A DNA stretch of 31,529 nt, from NCBI GenBank assembly GCA_002104895.1, contig MCFG01000556.1, positions 1 through 31,529 on the forward strand. Direction: 5' to 3'. The notes under the pieces were generated by a model. That model was not told the origin of the DNA and ran no database searches. It was given only the letters and a program-made list of their open reading frames with translations. The DNA comes from Anaeromyces robustus. Taxonomy: Eukaryota; Neocallimastigomycota; Neocallimastigomycetes; Neocallimastigales; Neocallimastigaceae. The position numbers were made by a program, and so were the translations under genes. This document shows positions 12,448 through 21,962 of the stretch, piece by piece (the first letter of the stretch is position 1; the number at the start of each line of letters is the position of its first letter).

Positions 12448-14223
12448 TTTTTTTTCATTTTTATTTTTATTAAATATAATTATTAATAATAAAATAAATA
12501 TGAATAATACTCTAATTAATTTAATTTAAATCATATTCAATTTTTTTTTTTATACTTATATTCTAATTTTTCAATTCTATTTTTTTTTTTATAATATTAA
12601 AATTTATATCTATATTTTGTAAAAAGTCAAAATCAAAAAAGAGATCAAAAAGATCTAGAAAACATAAAAAGGACCAAAATAAAAATAATTCTAATAACTT
12701 TTTACATTATGACCAACCTGATGATATAAATATTAATTTATATAATATTGATTATGGTGATGATAATAATACAACAACCACAACCACAACAACATTAACA
12801 TCAACTACAGAACAATTATCTAATCAAGTTCAAATCCATCCTAATCAAGCTATTAAGAAATCTCAAGAAAAAGAAAAAGATAAAGATAAAAATAAAAATA
12901 AAAATTTTATAGGTCCCCCATATGAAATTTATGAATTAAAATCTAATAATGAAACAAGTAGTAATACTGATGCTACACCTCCTATATTTTCAACTAATAT
13001 AACAAGTAATATAAATAATAAAGTAAAAATAAATGATGATACCCTTACAGAAAATAAAAAAATAAAAACAGAAGTAAAAATTAAAGAAAAAGAACAAGAA
13101 CAAGAACAAGAAAAAGAACAAGAACAAGAACAAGAAAAAGAACAAAAAAAAGAACAAGGATCAATAAAAAATAAAGAATTTTTAAATCATAAAACTTTAG
13201 AAGAAGAAGAAAAAAATTATAATAATATGATGAATGATTATTCTGCTGCTACTTCTATTCATCAAAATCAAAATTATTCTAAATCTTCTACTGCTAAAGA
13301 TTATTATTATAATGTAAAAAAAAAGAAAAAGAAAGAAAAAATTAATTATTATAATTTGATAAAAAAAATAAATTATTAATTATTATTATTACATATTACA
13401 TATTTATATTAATAATATTGTTTTTTAACTTTTTTTTTTTCTTTTTCTTTTTATATATATATATATATATTACATATAAATCATTCATAAAAACTTTATA
13501 TAACGGGTTTTATTTCATGTAAAATAGACTTATAATGAAACTGCAAATGGTAATGCTTATGGATATCAAAATTATAATGAAGCAGGTAATAAAAAATATA
13601 ATATAATATAGATATATATAATTGTAATATATTTATTATTATTATTATATTATATTATTTCTTAATATTTTTATTTTTAATCTTTATTATATTTTTCATT
13701 TATTTCTATAAATAATATACATTACAATTATTTCTTTTATTTTTATTTTTATTAGGGTCTTCAAATGCTGGTAAGTTTAAAATAAAAAAAAAATAAAAAA
13801 AAAAGAATTATTATTATTATTTTTTTTAAAATATGTCGAATTATTAATATTAATCCAATTCTATTTTATTTTTTTATTATATATATATATATTTTAATTT
13901 TAATATCATAATATATAAATATAAAACTTTCTCTCTCTCTCTATCTCTTTCTATATATAATTTTTAGATGAAGCATTAATGAATATGATGATGGCATGGT
14001 ATTGGGCTGGATACTATACATGCAATTATTATAATGCCTTGGTAAGTAAATATATAAATGTATAAATATATAAATATATAAATATATTATATATATATAA
14101 ATAGTTGATATTATTATTCTTGTATATATTATTAATACTCTAGTAACCTTTTTTTTAACTTTTTTTTTTTTTTTTTTTTGCTATTATTTTTTTCTTTATC
14201 TCTAGGGCAATAACAAGCAATAA
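11147..14223 (+). CDS. SMN (survival motor neuron) homologue, Tudor-less
   Basis: Ten exons: 11147-11551, 11679-11753, 11931-11995, 12103-12131, 12352-12401, 12627-13313, 13528-13585, 13756-13770, 13968-14041 and 14206-14223, giving 491 residues. SMN, with Gemin2, loads Sm proteins onto spliceosomal snRNAs. Residues 1-135 are very acidic (Asp/Glu/Asn). Residues 142-160, IWDDSSLIKAWDNAVEEYE, match the Gemin2-binding helix of SMN (human WDDTALIKAYDKAV). A basic KSKKRSKRSRKHKK patch opens exon 6, followed by Thr-rich and Lys/Glu/Gln-repeat linker. Residues 463-482, EALMNMMMAWYWAGYYTCNY, are the YG-box oligomerisation helix. No Tudor domain is seen, as in fission yeast Smn1, although this protein is about three times longer. 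Exon 8 is a 15-nt micro-exon. The exon 4 donor is uncertain: GT at 12129 or 12132 both keep the frame and change one residue. The exon 6 acceptor (AAAAAG) is weak but in frame. Confidence 0.87.
13087..13158 (+). repeat. in-frame (CAAGAA)n repeat in SMN exon 6
   Basis: Imperfect GAACAAGAACAAGAAAAA hexamer repeat encoding a Glu-Gln/Lys tract in the linker between the basic patch and the YG-box. It is likely to vary in length between strains. Confidence 0.8.
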
Positions 14224-14558
14224 AACCAATTTGATACAATAAATAGACTATAAAGATAAAAATCAAATCACAAAATAAAAGCAAAAATTTAAAAATATTG
14301 GAATAAACTTTTTTTTTTTTAAAAAAAAAAACAACATTATTTATATATTTATTAAAGCATCATATTAAATTATTATAAGAAGAACAACTTTTCTATTTTA
14401 TTCTATTTTATTTATTTATTTATTTATTATGTAAAAGTTAACCATAATATTAATATATATATATATTAATATATATATATATAAATATTGTAAATAAAAT
14501 TATATCTTCACACACACACACACATACACATACAAATACATATATATCTATATATATT

Positions 14559-14643
<85 letters not shown>

Positions 14644-14988
14644 GACAAGTTGATTATTAATTATGATTTTTTTTTTTTATATTATTTTATTTTTTACTTT
14701 TAAATGCAATATAATTTAAAAAAAAATATAATACATTAAATATATTTATATTTTTTATTTTTTTATTTTTTTTTTAATTTTTGTTTTTTTCACTTCTTTT
14801 TATTTTATTTTTAATTTTTGCTTGCTTTTTTTTGTTTTTGTTTTAAATTGTAAAAAAAAAAAAAAAAAAAGATTAATCTTTTTTTTCTTTTCTTTTTAGT
14901 TTTCGACTTTTGAATTTAAAACTTTTTTTTATTTTATTTTATTTTATTTTTTTCTCCTGGTATTTAAAAAAGGATGAGTATTATCTTA
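14224..14988. other. convergent spacer between SMN homologue and SERF
   Basis: Shared 3' flank of two genes that face each other. It contains a short AC dinucleotide tract near 14509-14531, a long AAT array (14562-14640), a run of 18 A at about 14853-14870 and T-rich blocks. Both polyadenylation sites must be here; AATAAA-like hexamers are too common to choose among. No coding sequence is seen. Confidence 0.65.
14562..14640. repeat. (AAT)n microsatellite
   Basis: About 26 uninterrupted copies of AAT/ATA, the longest clean trinucleotide array in the window, between the two convergent genes. Confidence 0.9.
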
Positions 14989-15934
14989 TTACTTTCCTCC
15001 AGCTTTCTTAGCTGCAGCAGCGGCTTGCTTTTGACGCATAATTTCAGCATCCCTTTTTTTTAGATTTTTGTGAATAAAAGAAAAATAACATTTTTAATTT
15101 TTTTTAATGTAATTTTTAAATTTTTATTTTAATTTTAATTTTATTTTGTTTAATATTTTTTTTTTATCAGTTAAATATAAATTGTTATGATAAATATTAT
15201 AGATAAATATATATATATAACATAATATAGTATAATATAAATAAAATAAAATATTAAAATTAATAAATAAATAATATTAATAATTAATTAATTATATTTA
15301 TATTTATATTTATATTTATATTTATATATATATTTATATATTAATTATATTATATATATAGAGAATATATATTATTATTATTTTTTTTTTATTAATTATT
15401 TATAATTTTTTTTATTCTTACTTTTCCTTTCTTTGAAGGTTGGATAAACCGCTGTTCTTGTTACCTTTTTGTTGTTGTTGTTGTTTCTTTAAATTCTTTT
15501 CTCTAGCCTTTTCTCTTTGGTTACCACCTAATATATTTATTTAATATAATATTATATTAAAAATTAAAATTTAAAATTTTGTATTTAAAAAATAAATTAT
15601 ATATATTTTTATTTTTAACAATATAAATTAGAAATAAGATAAAAAAAATAAAAACAAAAATAATATATAATATATAATATTGTAAATAATCAATATATAA
15701 TATTTTATAGTAAATGTCATTTCATCAAAAAAATTTTAATAAAAAAATAATTTTTTTAGATTAAATGTTCATTTTCTTTTATAGTTTCAATATATATAAT
15801 ATTCAATGTTTTTAAAAAGAAATATTTATATATAGAATATTTATTATTATTTTTATTTTTTTTATCTTCTAATAATTTTAAATGTTATCATTAAAAATAA
15901 ATTTATTCATTTATGTATAATACTTACGAGTCAT
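14989..15934 (-). CDS. SERF (4F5/small EDRK-rich factor) family protein
   Basis: Three exons on the minus strand, 15934-15928, 15527-15422 and 15052-14989, give 58 residues. The first exon is only seven bases (ATGACTC), followed by GTAAGT. The second ends AA|GTAAGA and the third starts after AAAAAAAAG. The protein begins MTRGNQREKAREKNLKKQ and ends in DAEIMRQKQAAAAAKKAGG plus Lys, matching the MTRGNQRE start and the xSEIMxxKQ core of SERF1/SERF2, with the usual length of about 60. SERF proteins are small, disordered, highly charged factors that speed amyloid nucleation and bind nucleic acids (MOAG-4 in C. elegans). A Gln5 run sits at 18-22. Codons are strikingly G/C-ending for this genome (AAG, AAC, GCC), which suggests high expression. 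It converges on the SMN homologue. Confidence 0.93.
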
Positions 15935-16147
15935 TTTTATTTAATAATTTATATCTAATATTAAAGAAAAAAAGAAAAAAAAAAAATTTTTTTTTTTTGA
16001 TATTATATAATATATATATAAAAAAACTTTTTTTATATTTTATTTATTTCATCTTTTTAAATAAATAAAATATGGAGGAATCATAATAAAATTTGTGGCT
16101 AAATTTTAATAACGTAAAAATAAGTTTAATAATGTAAAAAAAGTCAA

Positions 16148-16182
16148 AACATAAACATAAACATAAACATAAACAAAAACAA
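16148..16182. repeat. (ACATAA)n repeat
   Basis: About four to five copies of ACATAA followed by ACAAAA variants, upstream of the SERF gene. Confidence 0.75.
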
Positions 16183-17090
16183 AAAAAAATTTTTATTTTA
16201 TTTTAATTTATTATTTATATTAATATGAATTTGAAAAAGTTAAGAACGGTTTTTTTGCTAAAAAAATATATATAATATATAATATATATATAATTATATA
16301 TAAAATGATCTAATTATATAAAATGATCGATCTATCCAACATTTTGCATTTTATATATTGAGGCTTATTTTACATTAATTTAATAATCAAAAATTTATCC
16401 TACATTATTAATGTTTTATCCAATAAATTTATTACATTTATATGTATAATACAAATAGTTTGAAAAAAAAATAATTGTTCTTTTTATTTATTATAATCTA
16501 TTTTTTTATTATTATTATTTAATTATTTAATTTTTTTTTATATTTATATTTTTATATATTTTTTTTTCTTAATAATATTTATTATATATATTTAACCAAT
16601 CATTTTCATATATAATATATATAGTATATACTATTCATTTAACTAAAAAATATTAATAAATAATAAATAATAAATAATAAATAATAATAATAAATTATAT
16701 ATAATAAAAAAAAAATAAAAAATATTAATATTTTATATATAAAAAAAATTAGCTTAAATTCATCCTTAAAACTCATATTTTTTTGCTGGCTAGCTTAAAA
16801 TACATTTTAACAATAATACAGCTAATATATGATATGATGATATGATATAAATGAAATAAAAAAAATTTTTTTTTCTACCTGAAATTGTTTTAAATATTTA
16901 TTTAAAAAATTTGTTTATTTTTACAATAATTTTTTTTTTTTTAAAATTCTTTATTGTTACATATATTTTATTGTTATTTTTATTTGTAAATATAACATAA
17001 TTTTAATTATGATATTTATTATTTATATATATATAATTACACACATATTATTATATTTTTAAAATATTTGATATACATTATATATTTATA

Positions 17091-17108
17091 TGTGGGGTGT
17101 GGGAGAGA
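17091..17108. other. G-rich island
   Basis: TGTGGGGTGTGGGAGAGA: 12 of 18 bases are G in a region otherwise almost free of G and C. The complementary strand contains CCACACCCC, a CACCC-box-like sequence of the kind bound by C2H2 zinc-finger factors. Its role is unknown. It lies about 1.2 kb upstream of SERF and 3' of the next minus-strand gene. Confidence 0.5.
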
Positions 17109-17323
17109 ATAATATTTATATTATTATGCTAAGTACTTTTTTTTTATATTTATATTTATATTTATATTTATATTAATTATGTATATATATATACATAATT
17201 TTTTTTTTTTTTATTTTATTATAATATTATATTATAATAAACTTTTTTTTATATATACATTTTATATATATATTTTATATATTTTATATGTATATATAAT
17301 TTTTTTTTTTAATTGATGCTATT

Positions 17324-17827
17324 TTAAAATATATATAAAATGAGATAATAGATACCACCAACAATGATAGCTAATACTGCAGAAATAGGAATAAGTTTAA
17401 TTTTATTAAAAAATTTAATTTTTGGATCATGCCAAAGATAATTTAAATCTTCTATACCAGGTATAACCCACCAATCTGTAAGAGTAACCCACCAAATATC
17501 AACAATAAACCAATCATAAAGTTCTTGTCCCATAAATAAAACATAATATTGCCATATTAAATCCCAATAACTTTGAGCACCATTTATAAAAACGATCATA
17601 ATAAAGGGTATAATTAAATCAATAGCAATAAGTAGAATAGAAGAACAAATTTTTTGATTTTTAAGACCTTTTCTTGTAATTAATCCTAATTCTATAGCAC
17701 GTTCTTGAACAGCTTTTTCATAATATTGAATACCACCTATAGGTCCTCTTTTTCTTACTAATATTTCCATAAAAAGTGCAAATATTACCCATAATATTAA
17801 TATTTCAATAATTATTTTGAGTAACAT
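17324..17827 (-). CDS. bacterial-type four-helix membrane protein, intronless
   Basis: A single exon of 167 residues with no introns. Predicted membrane segments: about 3-22, 59-82, 88-112 (interrupted by Asp/Glu) and 143-166. Between helices 1 and 2 lies YYEKAVQERAIELGLITRKG (35-54), and after helix 3 comes DWFIVDIWWV with WWVIPGIEDL (105-128). From memory, this pairing (an IQER/VQERAIELGL block and a later D-WxIPGTEDL block) is found in a small uncharacterised membrane-protein family of Firmicutes, chiefly Clostridia. I know no function for it. The lack of introns, unlike the three conserved eukaryotic genes here, fits acquisition from rumen bacteria. Codon usage is fully AT-adapted, so any transfer is not very recent. 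The start is the only suitable ATG, in an A-rich minus-strand context (AAAATG). Confidence 0.72.
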   Translation of the reverse strand: MLLKIIIEILILWVIFALFMEILVRKRGPIGGIQYYEKAVQERAIELGLITRKGLKNQKICSSILLIAIDLIIPFIMIVFINGAQSYWDLIWQYYVLFMGQELYDWFIVDIWWVTLTDWWVIPGIEDLNYLWHDPKIKFFNKIKLIPISAVLAIIVGGIYYLILYIF

Positions 17828-19900
17828 TTTTATTTTATTTTATTTTATTATAATATTATATTATACTTTTTTATTTTTATTTTGTTTTTATTTTATTATT
17901 TATTATTATAACAATTTATTTTTTAATTTTATTTGTAATATGATTTTATTTATATTTTAAATAATAATAATAACAAATAAAATATAATAAAAATAATAAT
18001 TATAAAAAGTGTCTTTAAAATAAAAATTATATTATAAATAAAAAATTATTATAAAAATTTGGATAAAATAAATTGATTTTAATTTTTTAATTTTAATTTT
18101 ATTCCTTATTAAGTATATAAAATTTTTTTTTTTATTTTTAAAGAATTCTTTTTTTTTTTTTTTTATTATTATATATAATATAATAATTATTTATATTTAT
18201 TTGTTATATTATTATTATTTATTATTTATTATTATTTTTTTTTTGAAAAAAGTTTAAAATTTTATTGTTACAAAAAAAAAAAAGAAGAAAAAGAAGAAAA
18301 AGAAATTTAAAAAAGAAAATATAATAATGTTTTTTTTTTTTTTTTTTATTTTTTTATTTTTTATTTTTCAATTTTTTATTTTTTATAATTAATTATCGGC
18401 ATGAAATTTTTTTATAAAATAGAATAAATATTTATTAAACCTATCATTTCCATAGATAATATATTTAATTCGGCTAACATTTAAATAAATAAATAATTAA
18501 TCTTTAATAATAAATAATTACATTATTTTATATTATTACATTATTACATTATTTTACAATAATGTACGTATTTTTTTTTATTTTTTGGAACTTTTACTAA
18601 AACTTTATATATATATTGGATAATATTTTTTATTTTTCATTTTATTATTATTTTTTTTATAGAAATATTGTTATATTATTCTTTTTTAATTTAAATGTGA
18701 CATCTTTTTTTTTTTTCTATCTGTTTTAAATGTATGAAACAATTTTTTTTTTCTTTAGAACTACTATTATACTACTACATATAAAAAAAATAAATCCATT
18801 AAATCCATAAATAAATCCATAAATAATAATAATAATAAATAATAATAATATTATATATAATATATAATATATAATATAGAATTTTTATTTTATGTTAACT
18901 ACATGCATAATTAAATTTTTATATAATAAATTAAAACCATTCTTTTATGAAATATTGTAAAACACACATAAACACATTTAGGCTTTAATAAAAAAATTTT
19001 TAACTTTTATACTGAAACATATTCATATAATTATATACAAGTTGTAATAAATGTTAAGAAAATGTAGAAAATGTAAGAAAATATAGAAAATATATAAATA
19101 TAAATATAAATATCATTATATAAATACATAATTGTATATTATAAACTAAGCTATAATTATATAATTATTATTTATTAACTAACAACTAAAACTGACTGTT
19201 ATACTCTGCATTATTTTGTATTATACACATCATTAAATATAAATGTTTAAACATTGTTATAATAGAATCCTTTTTTTTTTTTATACATTACATTATATAT
19301 ATAAAATATATTAAAAATAATAATATAAAATTAATATTTATTAAATATTCAAATTAATTAATATTTAATATTTGATTTAATATTACTTTTAATATTTTTA
19401 AATATTTTTAATATTTTTAATATTTTATTAATATTTTATTCATTGGTTTAATATTTGATTTAATATTTGATTTTATATTATTTTATATTATTTTATATTT
19501 AATTGTACAAATTAATATTTATATGAATTTATATGTTTTTAAGTAGTAAATGTTTGTTTGTTATCCATTATTTATTGCTTGCTTTCTATAATTACTTTCA
19601 TTAATTGTTTATTGTCTTCTATAGTTACTATATATATTAATAAATAATAATATATAATAATGATAAAATATAATTAATTGTTATTTCAAAACAAATTTTT
19701 TTTTTTCCACAATTGAACGAAAGTAATAATTATTAATATTAGAATTTAATTCTATTTAAAATTTATTAACATTTTTTATTTCTAATTCTAATTCTAATTT
19801 CTAATTTTTTTATTTCTAATTTCAAATTCTAATTGCATAATGTTAATTAAATTTTGTAATAAAAAAAAAAAAAAAAAGAAATTCTATTTTTTTGATTTCC

Positions 19901-19935
<35 letters not shown>

Positions 19936-21024
19936 GTTTTGGGTAATTATTATTGTTTTTTGTTTTTTTGGTTTTGGGTGATTGTTATTTTTTTTAAAAA
20001 TTAATATTTATTAATATTTAATATTTAAATATTTAAATATTTAATATTTATTAATATTTATTAATTAATTAATTAATTATTATTATTAATTTTTTTTTTT
20101 ACTTCAAACATTTATTATTATTTTATTATTTATATTATTTATATTATTTGTATACAATAAATTAAAAAAAAGGAATTTTATTTTATATTGTATTACTAAT
20201 TATTAATATTATTAATATTATTAATATTATAATAATTAATAATATTATTTTCCTTCTCTTTATTATTACTATTATTTTTTTTGTTTAAAATATTTATTTA
20301 TGTTATTATTTATTTATATTATTTCTATTATTATTATTATTTAAAAAAAATTTTTTTTATTTTTTTATTTTTTAAATTTTTTTTTTTTTTTTAAAAAAAT
20401 TATATAGAATTAATTAATTAATTAATTAATAAATTAAATAAATTTTTTTTAAATAAATTTTTAATATTATTATTTATTTAACATTTATTAAAAAATTTTT
20501 TTTTTCAAAAATTTTAGATTGTTTGAAAATATTGTACGGTATTATATCATAATATCATAATGATTCTATGCTAATTTTAAATATTATTATTTATTATGCT
20601 TTTATTAAATTTTATTACTATTTATAATGATTTTCCTTAATAAATTAAATTTTTTTGTTCCACTTATTTTTAATTAATCAGTCATATATTGAACTTCATT
20701 ATAATATATTATTATAGATTAAATCATTTAAAATAATCTATGGCTTTTCTTTTTTTAATATTCTTTTTTTTATGGTTACACAAATTGCAGTAAAATAATC
20801 CATTCTGTGACAAAGAAATAATTTATTAATTATTTATAATTATTTATAAAAAAAAATGATAAAAAATGGAGTAAATTATGGAAAATTATATTTATTTTTT
20901 TTTACATAAAACAAAAAGAAAAGAAAAAAGAAAAAAGAAAAAAGAAATAATTTTTATTTTTCCTTTCATTTTTTTTTTCTTTAATTTTAAATTTTCATTT
21001 TTTTGATTTTAATTTTTATTTAAA
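17828..21024. other. 3.2-kb gene-free AT-rich region
   Basis: No coding-like sequence on either strand. It holds T runs (32 T at 19903-19934), TTTAATATTT-type repeats at about 19320-19500, and a short GGTTTTGGGT direct repeat at 19935-19989. The minus-strand gene ending at 17827 presumably has its promoter in the first few hundred bases. Confidence 0.6.
19903..19989. repeat. poly-T run with duplicated GGTTTTGGGT block
   Basis: Thirty-two T followed by GGTTTTGGGTAATTATTATT (19935-19954). This recurs 35 bases later as GGTTTTGGGTGATTGTTATT (19970-19989), 18 of 20 identical. It is G-rich on one strand and C-free. Confidence 0.75.
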
Positions 21025-21389
21025 TAAAAGTTAAAAGTCAAAAATTAAACTAAACTAAACCAAGACTCCATTAAAACTAAACTAAAACTAAACTAAAACT
21101 AAACAAAAATTAAACTAAAATAAATAGAAAAAAAATAATAATAAAAATAAAAACTAAACCCAAATAAATAGAAAAAAAATAACAATAACAATAAAGATAA
21201 AAATAGAATAAAATATAATAAAATAAAAATAAAAATAAAAAAAAAAAAAAAGAAAAAGAAAAAGAAAAATAAGAGTAGAATAAACCATTCAAATTCAACT
21301 ATTATTACTTTTTTTTTTTTTCATTAATTAATCAATCATTCTTTAATCAATTAATAATATAATTAATACAAAAAATAAAAAAGATAAAA
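21025..21389 (+). promoter_or_regulatory. A-rich, T-poor leader with ACTAAA repeats
   Basis: Immediately upstream of the 21390 gene. From 21025 to about 21290 the plus strand is mostly A with scattered C/G and little T, including repeated ACTAAA/AACTAAA units (21045-21110) and GAAAAA repeats (21250-21270). A T-rich stretch (about 21300-21360) follows and then an A-rich start context (GATAAAAATG). A very similar A-rich tract precedes the 29018 gene, so this probably marks the core promoter and 5' UTR of intronless genes here. That role is inferred. Confidence 0.45.
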
Positions 21390-21962
21390 ATGAGTTTTTT
21401 TAATCCAAAAACTTTTTGTGGTTGTATGTCATTAAAAAATGGAGTTTTTCTTCTTTTAACTCTTCAATTAATTTGTTATATTATTAATTTTGTTACTGGA
21501 AGTATTCAATTTTTACCAATATTTATAATATCATTAATTCTTGTTGGTTTTGGCTTTTTCGGTGTATTTAAAGAAAGTTCAACTTGTATTCAATTTTATG
21601 TAATTGCTCTTATTATTAGTTTACTTTTCCATGGTATATTTGATTTTGCAACCATATCTAATAATGCAACCTTTGAAATTATAGCAATTCTACTTGATAT
21701 AGTTATTATTTTTGTATTAAGAGCTTTTTATAAAGAAATAGAAAATAGAAATAAACCAGTTTTACAAAATAATAATAATTCAACAAATATTTCTGCTGTT
21801 TCTATTACAACTGTTCCAGGTTATGATAGATCTTTTACCAATTATGATAGATCTGCTATGAATTATGATAGAACTGTTATGAATTATGATAGGTCTGCTA
21901 TGAATTATGATAGATCTTTTGTGAATTATGATAGACCTGCTATGAATATCAATGTTATTTAA
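21390..21962 (+). CDS. four-helix membrane protein with YDR heptad tail
   Basis: A single exon of 190 residues. A short cytosolic-looking start with a Cys cluster (KTFCGCMSLKNGV, 7-19) is followed by four hydrophobic segments at about 17-36, 41-60, 66-86 and 96-113. A polar tail includes an Asn run (127-130) and then six tandem heptapeptides from residue 144: GYDRSFT, NYDRSAM, NYDRTVM, NYDRSAM, NYDRSFV and NYDRPAM, ending NINVI. The CxC-SLKxGV entry to helix 1 recalls small fungal tetraspan/MARVEL-like membrane proteins, but I cannot place it in a named family. The tail Tyr and Ser residues could be phosphorylation or sorting sites (inference). No introns. The start is set by the first ATG of the frame, in an AAAAATG context. 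Confidence 0.8.
   Translation: MSFFNPKTFCGCMSLKNGVFLLLTLQLICYIINFVTGSIQFLPIFIISLILVGFGFFGVFKESSTCIQFYVIALIISLLFHGIFDFATISNNATFEIIAILLDIVIIFVLRAFYKEIENRNKPVLQNNNNSTNISAVSITTVPGYDRSFTNYDRSAMNYDRTVMNYDRSAMNYDRSFVNYDRPAMNINVI
21819..21944 (+). repeat. six in-frame 21-bp repeats (YDR heptads)
   Basis: Six tandem 21-base units (consensus AATTATGATAGATCTGCTATG) encode the heptads NYDRxxM/T/V. The variation is mostly at heptad positions 5-7, while NYDR is invariant apart from the first Gly, which suggests the motif is kept by selection rather than by recent slippage. Confidence 0.9.

Larger units (their letters stand above)
15935..17323. other. intergenic region upstream of SERF
   Basis: AT-rich. 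It contains ACATAA repeats at 16148-16180 and a conspicuous G-rich island at 17091-17108, noted separately. The SERF promoter should lie in the first part (15935 onward). TATA-like strings are everywhere, so none is called. No coding region is seen. Confidence 0.6.

Noticed and set aside
21110-21298. Minus-strand Phe/Leu-rich 62-residue frame
   Set aside because: It is the complement of the A-rich leader upstream of the 21390 gene; poly-Phe/Leu composition follows from poly-A.
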